Assembly: GCA_021464415.1 (NCBI GenBank)
Contig: CM038469.1
Coordinates: forward strand, 13,246,501 to 13,310,500
From: Lonicera japonica
Taxonomy: Eukaryota; Streptophyta; Magnoliopsida; Dipsacales; Caprifoliaceae
Reading direction: 5' to 3'
DNA: 64,000 bases
In this document: piece by piece, positions 35,524-46,583 of the stretch
Numbering within the stretch: the stretch's first letter is position 1
Layout: each line of letters starts with the position of its first letter
Notes under the pieces: model-generated
What the model saw: the letters and a program-made list of their open reading frames with translations, nothing else
Database searches by the model: none
Told to the model about the DNA's origin: nothing
Translations under genes and position numbers: made by a program

Positions 35524-36160
35524 CTGTGGTCCAAATATGGAGGAAAAAGAAGAAAAGCAAGATGTTAATGAGTAAATTCACAAGGATTAAAAGGTGAAAC
35601 CGTTTTTATTAGGACAAAAGATACTGAAATAAGAACTCAACATTTTCTTCCAAACCTGAACAAGAATTTAAAATAGTGTTGCGATTGAAGGAAAAGTATC
35701 AGTCTGTCAGAGTTACTGAGATCCCTTATGGGCACCCTTGTATGTAAATTCATGATACAGATCGAGAGGCCCTCAGCCAATTTTATTTTATTTTGGAACT
35801 TCAATTGACCCTTAAACTTCTTGATCGACGATTAATTTCCAAAGTATGACCTTGAAGATAACTTGGGATAGACAAATATGTTTTGGAAACCCAAGAGTAA
35901 AATAGTAAGGACCTGGTACGATGTTCTTGTCCTTTCTCTGGATGTATGTTTGTTCCAACATAAGCACTCGATTACAGGGCTGGTTATGAGGGATGGTGAA
36001 GTGGGCGACCGCCTAGGGCCTATATGGTGAATGTTAGCGCGCTATATGATCCAAGAAAATTATCAGGGTAATGTTCTAAACAATCAATCTGAATTTTCCC
36101 AATATTCTTTTGAGTTGTGTAACAAATCCTCAAATGGGATAGAGGTTTTCATCTTACATT
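35524..36160. other. Truncated intron 1 of copy A, to the junction
   Basis: It matches 60900-61530 of the intact locus, including the GTGGGCGACCGCC segment. Near 36150-36170 the match switches from intron 1 of the sulfotransferase gene to the left end of the CEP unit (as at 7725). This is a tandem-duplication junction. Confidence 0.75.
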
Positions 36161-37579
36161 AATGCAACTGAAGTGACAACCTTAATAAATGAACTCTTCC
36201 TTTTAGCAATATCAATATGTAGTACATCTGTTGCACTCCCAGTTACTGCTTGGTTAGTTCCGTTAGATTGATTTTTAAGGAGCTAATTACATAACAATAT
36301 ATTGAAGTTATTGTTGTCTGATTGTAATTTTTCCCTTATCATTTTGTTTGTTTTTGTTGTATACCACGTACAGGTTCACTAGCATATAATAAAATATATT
36401 TAACTCAAAGAGAGATTGCGTCAACGTCTAGTGCACAAATGCACTTGGATGAAATTGATTTCTAGAAACCTGAAACAACTACCGGCCACTAATCATAAAA
36501 GGAAATGTGATTAGTAATGGATGAAACCCTAGGCAATCAGCAAATAAATATCAGTACTATACAATGAGTAAAAATATGACTGCCTGGCTTTTTTTTCTTT
36601 GATTAGTGGATCTCCTGTTTTATTTAATATAGGTTTGACTTGTTGATCTCTTGTGTTCTTTATTTTAACCATTCATTGCCGCCTGCCTATGAACAGCGGT
36701 ATTTTTTCATAGACAATCACATGGTTAGTGATTGACTTGGGTTTGCACTTAATGGGTTACTGAGACTTGAAATCTTAGCGTGTAGTTCACATGCATCTGG
36801 GATTATATATATATATATCATTTGTTTGTCTAGGTTCATGGAATACCAAGGACCTTTATTTCATACTGCACGAGTATTGCAGTGTATTTCCGATAGGAAT
36901 ATATATTCTTACCGGCTTCATCAACCGGATAGCCGTGCCAGTTCATTGATGGCTTGAACATTGCCAAATGTGCAACCCATCAACACACCCAATATTAATA
37001 TCCGGTAGATGAAGCTAGTAAGTGTAGTGTTTCTCTTTCATATAGTCTTGGATTGCACAACTAATAGAGTACGTATGCTCTAAATTGATAGTACATTACT
37101 ATCTCCATGTGGCGCTCTAGTTTTGAGTTGTAAGGGCGCCAGAATAATTTCCAAAACGAGGATTTTCCTCCTTCAAGTACAAATCGCAGAACAATATATA
37201 ATAGTGTAATGGAAACACTTATATTAGGTAGTTAGAAATAACTAAGGGATGAGTACCGTATTTATTGGAGGATGATGTTTGAGATTTGTATTTCAATGGT
37301 GCTATTCTAATGAAATTCGATCCGATGAATTTAAGGTCTTTAAGGATGGAAATATAATCAGAAAGGTACACATCTACCAAAGAGCCATGATATAGCCATT
37401 TTTGGTACCAATGATAATTCTATTTTGCTGAATTAAAATACCTTGCGACAATGAACAGCTAAAAAATGAAATTAAAGAGAATGCTGAGGTTGTTAGACCT
37501 GAATTGGATCGTTTGGTAAATCCTAAAGACCATTTTGCCAAAAGAATTTAGCCCAATGGCACACCTCTTTCACTTTTAG

Positions 37580-37800
37580 GCTCTTTTTTATTGTAACTCG
37601 GGAAATAATAGAAAAAATAACTGAATTAATTTGTACAAAAAGTGGAAAATTAAGTTGAGGTATGTGGTGAGATGCTCACCATCCCATGCTTAGTTTCATG
37701 AGTATATGTCCTCCATTCTTTATTCTTTTTTGAATAATTTTTTGTCACCCCCAAAAGAAAATATTTCCATCGAAAAAGCCAAGTAAGAGTTAGTCTAACC
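37580..37800. repeat. GGCTC-family MITE, unit copy 3 (decayed)
   Basis: Counterpart of 16003-16295. The left end GGCTCTTTTTTATTG is present and the right part is lost or rearranged near 37800. Confidence 0.45.
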
Positions 37801-37909
37801 ACGTGATTTTTTTTTGACACAGCGATAATTTTACAACATAAGTTTTTCCCCACAATTCAATTGTTTTTACACAACTATTAATCCACATATCCACAACAAC
37901 CATAAGAAG

Positions 37910-38015
37910 GGTGGATCAACGGGGCTCGACAACCACGTCCATGTGGGGAACCCAGGACCTCCCTGTTACGAGGATAGTGAGGAGCCAACGGGCTACAAGA
38001 CCTTGGCATATACAA
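37910..38015 (-). repeat. SINE-like block, unit copy 3
   Basis: Paralogue of 11385-11490, with A-box-like TGTAGCCCGTTGGC on the minus strand. Confidence 0.45.
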
Positions 38016-39026
38016 CGTTGAACTTTGGAACATGCTTGGATAATCTGTGTGAAACAATTGGTTTATCCCATTATGAACCTTGAATAAACATACATTTTGC
38101 ATTGCTGGTTGTTTTTTTTCTGCTGCATCCTGTTTGTACAAATCTAGGTTCATCGCATCCCTCAATGAGTGATCAAAATGATACTTTACTAATATGATTT
38201 CAGAAAGACATCTTATGGCATATGTCATAAGAGTCTCTTTCTTTGTTAGGTAAACTTTTCACAAACTTCTGGGAAGCAACCATGCATAAGCTAGCAATAT
38301 TGGTGACAAAGAAGGAAATAGACTAAAGTACGTTTTCATCCATTCAGTTTATATATTACGTAATTTGTGTATAGAATCTAACCAGAGTAATATTCGTAAA
38401 ATTAAGAAACAAGAAAAAGAACAAAGAAAGAAAATACACGCAAATGTCTTCTCACGCTGTGCTGGATTTTCTGCGGTAAATGTGGACTATGTTTTCCTAA
38501 GGGTCTTCTTTGCTTGCTCATTGATCCTTTCAGTTCTAGCAATTGCTGTAGTAATGGTCCTGTGCTAAACACATGCAAATATAACGCAAGCAAATAGAAG
38601 AAGAAAAATACAAATACAAATACAAATTCCATTTCCATATTGCATTACAAGTACAATAGTACATATATCCATATATAAGTAAAAAGGTAAAATGTTCAAG
38701 TAGATTGAAATCTATCTTGCATGCTATTATATAAAATGACCACTTCATTGTGCTGTCTTATTGGACCCAAACACGTGACGCTTTCTGAACCACAAATGCA
38801 ATTTTTGTTTTACCAATTGTGCATGTTTTCTTTCTGTAGTTCTCCAACTCCGCATTACTTGATATGCTATGATGATTAAATGTAGGCAGCACTCGTACAT
38901 AAATAAACGGTAAATGGTATGTATAAATACATGTGATTTTCTAGCACTGCAATGCAATACAGAATGCCAACAACACTCAGGTCTAAGCTTTGCTTTGCAT
39001 TGAATACCTAGGAGCTAGGAATAGCG

Positions 39027-39362
39027 CTAGTTTTGTATGGAGTGTCCCACCCCTGGACTGTGACCCGGTTTGGTGGGTCTGAAGGCACTAACATTTACTG
39101 ATGAGAGTGGTGGGGGTACTGTTTGAGATTTGCCGACTGTCACACTGGGTGGCATTGGTGCTTCAGCTGCTGTTGGTACAGCTTCATTGGCATATGCTGT
39201 TTTTGACATGGTTTCTTTGTTCGAGATTTTTGTGTGAGTGGGGAGATTAGGGATATCATCTATGTGCCCTAACTTCAAATGCTTTCCCTCAATAGAGCGG
39301 AGTTCTTGGAAGAAAGTCAGTAGGACGAAAAGAATAGCAAAGGTTAGCTTTGTTTGAGCCAT
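39027..39362 (-). CDS. CEP: CEP peptide hormone precursor, tandem copy C
   Basis: A 111-residue intronless precursor with a signal peptide at residues 1-26 (ending RSIEG), a spacer, and one CEP motif AFRPTKPGHSPGVGH at residues 93-107 followed by S-I-Q-N. Only position 1 (D to A) and position 13 (A to V) differ from copy A; V13 also occurs in the second domain of the gene at 5288. It shares the A-E-A spacer insertion with copy B. The TATA box, 38-base CT leader repeat and promoter Stowaway MITE match the other two copies, so the whole regulatory and coding cassette was duplicated. Expected to be secreted and processed like other CEPs. No lesions. Confidence 0.93.
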   Translation of the reverse strand: MAQTKLTFAILFVLLTFFQELRSIEGKHLKLGHIDDIPNLPTHTKISNKETMSKTAYANEAVPTAAEAPMPPSVTVGKSQTVPPPLSSVNVSAFRPTKPGHSPGVGHSIQN

Positions 39363-39377
39363 GAGAGCGTGTGTATG

Positions 39378-39380
<3 letters not shown>

Positions 39381-39418
<38 letters not shown>
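39381..39418 (-). repeat. (CT)19 leader microsatellite, CEP copy C
   Basis: A pure GA repeat on the plus strand, 38 bases long, between the TATA box and the start codon. Confidence 0.9.
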
Positions 39419-39421
<3 letters not shown>

Positions 39422-39446
39422 TTAAACCCTTGGCCGGACTCTTGGG

Positions 39447-39454
39447 TATTTATA
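39447..39454 (-). promoter_or_regulatory. TATA box of CEP copy C
   Basis: TATAAATA on the minus strand, about 85-90 bp upstream of the start codon. Confidence 0.7.
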
Positions 39455-39548
39455 GAGAGCTGATGATCGAGTAACAACTTTTAGGTCCTCATCAGTAGAC
39501 CTGGCACTGCACTATGTCGTGTGTGATTGTGTTAGTGTCAACCATTTA

Positions 39549-39744
39549 CTCCCTCACTCCGAAATTGAGTCTCACTTTGACTTTGATACTTTCTAACATA
39601 ATACTAACTTTAACTTAATGAACGACTAAAAATAATGGTATTGTGATATTCACTACATTAATTATGTCCGATAAAAGGAAAGTTGACTCTTAATAAGGGA
39701 TATTTCAAAGAGAAAAGTGGACTCTTAATGTGGGATGGATGGAG
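39549..39744. repeat. Stowaway-like MITE in CEP copy C promoter
   Basis: A TA-flanked element begins CTCCCTCACTCCGAAATTGAG and ends GGATGGATGGAG. Same position as in copies A and B. Confidence 0.75.
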
Positions 39745-40090
39745 TATTTAATTTTTTATGTTATCCCCGCCCTTTGGCAACCATAATCTGTTACCCAAAA
39801 TGGTCTTGTCAAAGCAAATCTTGGCTTCATACAAAGTAAGCGATCATTTAGTTGATGACTTGATGCCCATAATGTTTTGGTAGAAATTATTTAGTATCGC
39901 CCATTTGTTAAACCTCCATCCTAACGTGTTAAATTCGTGTTTTTGGATTGTGTCTAATTTTAGGAATTTTATATGCCAACTCAAATTTCTAGTGGTATAT
40001 TCAAAATCCACAAAGAAAATAACGAGAAACAAGGACGATGAAATTTCTATCTGTGTGTGTGTGTGTTTGAATTAATGTTTAACTATTAAG

Positions 40091-40384
40091 GGTTTGTTTG
40101 ATAACAACATGGAAAAGAAAAATAAAAATAGTTAATTGTTGTGAGAAGTTAGAAAATGAGTTGAGATATGTGGTGAGATCTCCTTTTACTTTGTGGCCGT
40201 TTTCTTGGAAAAAAATTTTTGACAAAAATTTTTCACAAAAAATAATAAAAAATGGAGGACATTCACTCATAAAAATGAGCACAAGAGAGATTATTTCATC
40301 ACATACCTCAACTTATTTTTCAACTTCTTACTCAAATCAGGGGTTATTTTTATATCATTTTTCATGTTGTTATCAAATGGAGCC
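40091..40384. repeat. MITE shared by unit copies 2 and 3
   Basis: The left end GGTTTGTTTGATAACAACATG and right end GTTGTTATCAAATGGAGCC are inverted, with TAAG on both sides. Orthologue of 19911-20201. Confidence 0.75.
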
Positions 40385-40645
40385 TAAGAGTCCTCCCATT
40401 TCTTTAAACATTTCAAAGTAAGAGTGTGTGTATATATATAATTTTTCTTTTGATACATGGAGATGGTTAGTCATGTGGTTCGCAGTTGAGGAGAGGGAAA
40501 AGGAGGGAGGGAGAGACATGAACATGTGATCTGCTAAAATATTTATTTAATCAATATTTGATACTTCATGATATTTAAATAGCTTAGTTTTGGTTGTTAA
40601 TTGTACTACTCTCCATCTCAAACTTTGAGCCTTACTTTCTTCTGA

Positions 40646-41060
40646 GACCATCTGTTATGGTAAAACTAAATAGGTAAGGTAATAATGTATATTTAGCCTA
40701 TTAATATTGGTTGTGTAGTAGCGAAAAAGTGTAAAAATTGTTCTCCTGACATATGATATATCGGGCCATACATGTGTCTCCTGGCACATGATATATCGGG
40801 CCAAACATCCCTCTCTCTCTCTCTCTCATGACATATGATGTGTCGTGGGAGACACCACACGACACATCATGTGTCATGAGAAAGCCCATTCTCTTTCCCG
40901 ACAAATGATTCATCGTGTGAGTTAAAAGTTTGTCGGCTGCTAAATATAATTATGCTTTACCTATTTTGGCTTTTTTTTGCCATATTACATTGCGCGCTGG
41001 GGCATAAAAAATCCATATTTGACTTTTTTTGGCTTTTTAGCCTAAGGGGTGGAGATGATC
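40646..41060. repeat. MITE private to unit copy 3, with internal hairpin
   Basis: A 415-bp insertion begins GACCATCTGTTATGG and ends GGTGGAGATGATC, with TGA on both sides. It splits the second Stowaway-like MITE of the unit (compare 14427-14606). Inside, 40827-40847 and 40856-40878 can pair in a 21-22-bp stem with about one mismatch. Confidence 0.7.
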
Positions 41061-41755
41061 TGACAAGTCTCAAATTAAAGTACCAACCTCTCATTAAAAA
41101 GATTAAAAAAATATTGTATTCTTGACGATTGATTAGATAAGAATTAACTTTTTTAAAAAAGTATTCAAGTCAAAGTGAGATTTTTCATATGAAAAAAAGG
41201 GTGTAAATTTATTTTCTACTTTTAAATAGTGAAAATTTAACTTTGAAATGTTACCTCATATTTTGGAGCAAGAGAATCCCAATTAAAATTCTCCATAATT
41301 CATTCTCTACTTAGTCTTGTATTAAATTCAAGCTTTGCCACTTAGACATTCCAAAAAGGTTGTTTTGGGATTCAATGAATGATGGGGTATTCAGGGTCAA
41401 TTTTGGGTTAGATGAATGTGAGTTGGGTTGGCCCATGTACTCAAGTTTGATTTTCTTTTTCTTTCACCCTTCTTTTTTCCTCCCCGGATACAAGAACCAT
41501 AGAACTCCCACTTCTACAATATTAAGCACTATTACTACCAGAGTAGCAAATTGATTTCTTTAAACTCATGTAGTTTGGCCAAAGGAGATGTTAGATACAC
41601 GGAGTAATCAAAAAATTAGTGCACAAATTCGTTTGATTGATCAAGAATGAGAACATGTTTGTATGTAATTGAACTTATTTAATTTTTGACCAATCAATTA
41701 CTGTATACATTTAATTGGTCAGGATCAGAACCTATTTGCAATTAGGTGAACTCAT

Positions 41756-42867
41756 TTTTGAGTTCGTTTAGTTGTATAAATTATTTTATCGTAAATTAAA
41801 AAATAATAAATTATTTTATTTCAAAAAAAAATAAAAATTGTTACGTGATTGTTTTTACATGAACATGCATGATACTGAAACTTTGGTAATTTCAAAAAGT
41901 CAAAAAATTCGAAGTGTGATACTTTCGGTCGAAGGAAGTATAATTGTTCTATACTTTCCCTGTGCCTTTTACTGCCAACCACTTATTATCCCACATTCCC
42001 ACCTTACATCATCTTCAGCATACCACTTTCTGACTTTCACTTGAAAGTTGTAATCTTCTTTTTCCGGTTAAAAAATTCAACCTCCTTCATATATATATAT
42101 ATATATTTAAACAAGATGATGCATACAAAAAATAGTAAGAGTCTTTTTAGTTTTGATCAGGGTAAGAATTAAGGAATCCAAACTTAAATTAAACTTGAAA
42201 ATTCGATTTTAGTTTTTAAAAATTACCCACTCAAATCAGGACCAAATTTTTCGGTTCGGTTTCATATCTTTCTTAAAATAAAATAAAGTATACATAAGGC
42301 AACATTTGAACAAGTTTGAACAAACAAAATTAAGTCATCATGTTAATGAACGAATGCAGTAGTAGTATTCAAGAACCTATGCACTATAGTATTGTTGGAA
42401 TATTAATTTATGTATAATATTAATTATGATGTATAGCACTACATTATTTTCAAGGTTCTTGTGTCATTAAATTATATTAGTAGAATATAAAGATTAAAAA
42501 TGTGTACAGAAACTTTGTTATAGAGATTCAATTGTTTTATTGTCACTATATTTAGTTTAGAGAAAACTTATTTTAGAGATTTATTTTGCGCTCTAATTAG
42601 AGATTGCAAATTTTATAGATATAAAATATTGATTGTTGAAGTAATATTATTTTTTAATTGTATACATAATGATTTGGTTCAATTTTACTCTTGCACACCC
42701 CAAACCTGAACCAAATTAATTCAGTTTTGATTTGGTTTTCTTTATTTCGGTTTCGATTTTTCATCGGTTCAATTTTTTACAAATCGATTTGAGTCAGTTT
42801 AGTTTAAGCGTCTGTTTTCGTGGTTACCTTAATACCTTTAATAAATAGACCTGCAATTCAATTTGAG
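41756..42867. other. Spacer of block 2, left of the copia element
   Basis: The first 115 bp are the left half of the MITE at 23047-23371. Near 41875 the match jumps to DNA equivalent to 28945 onward. A deletion of the FAR1 interval in this block explains it. No gene here. Confidence 0.6.
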
Positions 42868-42872
42868 GGGAC

Positions 42873-44460
42873 TGTAGGTCGGAAAATACCCTAGAGGGGG
42901 GGGGGTTGAATAGGGTTTTTAAAAACTTAATCGAATTTTTAAAAATGATTTAAAAATATTTGATGTCTATATTTATCAAGCAATCAAGAACAAAGTTAAT
43001 TCCAAACACAATGAATAAATAGCACAATATAATAGAGCAAGAGATAGAAAGATTGAACCGATTGAAGTCGAAGATTTTTTGTCCACACGATTCGGCTTGT
43101 TCCCCTACTCCGCGCTCGGTTAGTTCCCCGAGAATTTCCACTATAACCGATCTCCTTCCGGGTGTAGATCAAACCTTTACAAGTGTATTCTTTTCACATA
43201 CTCTTACAAGTATTGAAACACCATCAATACTCTCACAAGAAATCTCTCTTGCTATTCTATGAGATACACCTCTCACAAATATGATTTGAATAAGTTTTGG
43301 TGGCTAACACCAATGTACAATATCTCTTTTGTGTATAATAAAATACAAATGAAGCTCACACTAAGAGATATCAATATTAATTAATGAATATAAGCTCAAA
43401 GAATGAAGAGATTGATCAATGCTTTATCTAGAATACTTGAATAATAAGAATATATGAAAAATGGTTTTGTATGATCATTCAAGTTGTTAAAAATGAGTCT
43501 TTAAACTCATATTTATAGCTTGAAAAAGTTTATAGCCGTTTGCAGTGGATTAATTAATTAATGGGTCAAAATTGTACATTTGTCAAAGTTCCAACAGCTA
43601 GTTTTGACAAAAAAAAATTCAAATTTGTTTTGTTAATTTCTCCCAATTAGACCGTTGGATCATGCTCAAATTTTAGTCAAAATTTTCAGGAGATGTTGTC
43701 TAACTACTGTAAAAATTTCAAAATAATCGGAGTCCGGAAAGACCTCCATCTTACCGTTAGATCAAAACTGGGCAAAAATTGAGTGAATTTTAAATGTAAA
43801 ATAAAAATATTTTTGCAATTTAACAATTTAGTTCCAAATAAAATTCTAATAATTTTTGAACCTCAAAGATATGTTCCTAAGATACCTATTTTTATTATAG
43901 CTTAAAATATGATCATTTAAAATTAATATGAATTTATTTTTAAAATCGATTTTTGTAAAATAATGTTTTTCAAATAAATTCAATTTCAAGTTAGTTTGAA
44001 TCAATCTTTAAAAGATGCAAGAATATGTTTGAGTTATAGGGATTTGATCAATAAAATATCTTTACATAAAATCTAAGCACTCACTCCATTTAATGATAAT
44101 TTGAGTCTTCGTGGTGCTTGATTTTCTTGTGCGTATCTTTACTTGTTTGATGTTCTTGATCCTTTCTTTGTTTTGATAACTTGTGGAACATGTGGAGATC
44201 ATTCTTGTGCATATCTTCACTTGCTTGATGATCTAAATCTTTTCTTGGCTTTGTATAGCACATGTATACCACTTGAGTTTATTTCTTGTGAGTAGAGACG
44301 TTTGTAAAGCTTGTCTGAAATTTGCTTCAGTTTGAAGTTACACTTGGTCGGAAGATATATCGGTTAAAATGGCTATCATCATTGGAACAACCGAGTTAAA
44401 TAAAACTTTATTAACTTATTGTAATTATCAAAATAAGATTAATTGACTTTAAGGTCAACA
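42873..44460 (-). repeat. Copia LTR, left (3' LTR of the element)
   Basis: 1588 bp. On the minus strand it begins TGTTGACCTTAAAGTC and ends TTCCGACCTACA. A purine run AAAAAGGGGGATAT (polypurine tract) sits just inside it at about 44461-44474. Confidence 0.9.
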
Positions 44461-44903
44461 ATATCCCCCTTTTTGATGATGACAATAGAGTTAATGTGTG
44501 TTTATAAAAAGATAATAATTTTATGTATATGAATAATATGCTCTCCCTAAATAGGTGCATAGATAAAAATATAAAAGCAATTATTAAAATAAAAAATACT
44601 TGCATAGATAAGATAAGTTCAAACAACTTAACCGAAAGTATAAGTTCGAAAAGTCCTTAAACAAGTAGACAAACTAGTAGTTCTTGATCAAGTATAGCAT
44701 AATAAAATAAACGATAAAATAAACGAGTGTGTACCATTATCACTCATGACACACACACACATAACACACATACTTCTCCCCCTTTTTTTTCATCAAAAAG
44801 GAGGGAATCAGTTCTTGGAGGTAAATCCACAATTGCGCTCCTCTCCATGGTGAATCCGGAGGGTATATCCGGTGTGCAGGTTATCTAATGCCATGGCGCT
44901 CTA

Positions 44904-44997
44904 ATGGTCGTTGGGTACAAGGAAATAAAGTTGCGCATTCGCTAACAGCTATGGTCGTTGAGTACAAGGAAATAAAGTTGCGCCTTCGCTAACAGCT
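44904..44997. repeat. Two 47-bp tandem repeats in copia 3' region
   Basis: The 47-bp unit beginning ATGGTCGTTG and ending GCTAACAGCT occurs twice (44904-44950 and 44951-44997) with two or so differences. An A-box-like GGCGCAGTGGTAAGCGC follows at about 45007. Confidence 0.8.
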
Positions 44998-45188
44998 ATA
45001 GCTTTTGGCGCAGTGGTAAGCGCTTGATCCTCACATCAGTAATTATCAATCTAAAGCTGCAAAAATACTTGTTAATACTCATAATAATGTGTATATTAAT
45101 GCAAGCAAATTTTATATAAAATAAAAATAAAAGAAAATTAAGCATAATTAAATAATGTATGCTCAAAATTAAGCATTATCAATCCATT

Positions 45189-46583
45189 TTATGAACTTTT
45201 TGGAATAAACTGGATATCACAAGCTCTAGTTATACCGAATTCACGTCGAATAGTACAAAAACGATCTTCAGAAAGCGGTTTAGTGAATATATCCGCAAAT
45301 TGTGATTCGGTGCGAACGAATTCAATATCAACATCACCTTTTTGCACGTGATCACGAATAAAATGATATCTTATCTCAATGTGCTTAGTACGTGAATGTT
45401 GTATTGGGTTCTTGGTCAAACTAATGGCACTTGTGTTGTCACATTTTATGGGAATGTGGCTAAGACTAATTCCAAAGTCCCCTAGTTGTTGTTTAATGTA
45501 TAAAGTTTGTGCACAACAACTTCTGGCCGCCACGTATTCGGCTTCGGCCGTTGAAAGGGCCACCGAATTTTGTTTCTTACTTGACCAAGATACTAATGCG
45601 TGTCCTAAAAAGTGACATGTGCCACTAGTGCTTTTTCTATCGATTTTACAACCCGCAAAATCCGCATCGGAATAACTTATTAGGTCAAATATGTTCTCTC
45701 TTGGATACTACAAACCCAAAGAACTAGTGCCGGAAAGATAACGGAATATACGTTTTACGGCGTGTAAGTGGGATTCTTTTGGATTCGCTTGGAATCGTAC
45801 GCATAAACAAACACTAAACATAATGTCCGGCCTAGAAGCCGTCAAATAAAGTAAGCTACCGATCATACCTCGATACTTCTTTATGTCGACACTCTTACCA
45901 CTTTCGTCTTTGTCAAGTTTCAACGTTGAACTCATAGGCGTACTCATTGATTTTGCGCCTTCCATGTCGAACTTCTTTAAGAGTTCCTTCACATATTTCT
46001 CTTGATTGACAAAGATTCCATCTTTGCATTACTTTACTTGCAATCCGAGAAAATAATTCATCTCTCCCATCATGCTCATTTCAAATTCCTTTTGCATACA
46101 AGTAGAAAATTCTTTGCAAAGATTGTCATTAGTAGAACCAAATATAATATCATCAACATAGATTTGTACAAGTAGCATATCATTGGCATGATTTTTAATG
46201 AATAAGGTAATATCAATTTTACCTCTAACAAACCCATTGTTAATAAAAAATGAACCTAATCTATCATACCATGCTCTAGGTGCTTATTTTAAATCATACA
46301 AAGCTTTAGATAATTTAAATACATAATCCGGATAAATATGATTTTCAAAACCGAGAGGTTGTTTCACATAAACTTCCTCTTCAATAAAACCATTCAAGAA
46401 AGCACTTCTCACATCCATTTGATATAATTTAAAATTCTTAAAACACGAATAAGCAAGTAGCATGGGAATTGCTTCTAAACGAGCTACGGGTGCATATGTT
46501 TCTTCATAACCAATGCCCTCCTCTTGATTGTATCCTTAGGCAACAAGTCTAGCTTTATTTCTAACAATAACACCATTAGTGCC
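45189..46583 (-). pseudogene. Copia reverse transcriptase and RNase H, broken
   Basis: On the minus strand this part carries the copia reverse transcriptase with Q-M-D-V-R-S-A-F-L-N-G and the Y-V-D-D active-site motif at about 46170-46150, then the RNase H domain (Y-S-D-A-D-F-A-G-C near 45680-45655, A-L-S-T-A-E-A-E-Y-V-A near 45560). The reverse transcriptase continues left of a nested LTR. At least three in-frame stops are visible, after R-L-V-A near 46535, D-L-K near 46288 and Q-V-K near 46030. It is a dead relic of the pol gene. Confidence 0.85.

Larger units (their letters stand above)
36165..41755. repeat. Tandem CEP unit, copy 3
   Basis: It extends further left than copy 2 and matches copy 1 back to about 7725. 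The only insertion private to this copy that was found is the MITE at 40646-41060. Confidence 0.85.

Noticed and set aside
45001..45040. tRNA gene at GGCGCAGTGGTAAGCGC
   Set aside because: Only the A-box half resembles a tRNA; no anticodon stem or T-loop follows in the right spacing.
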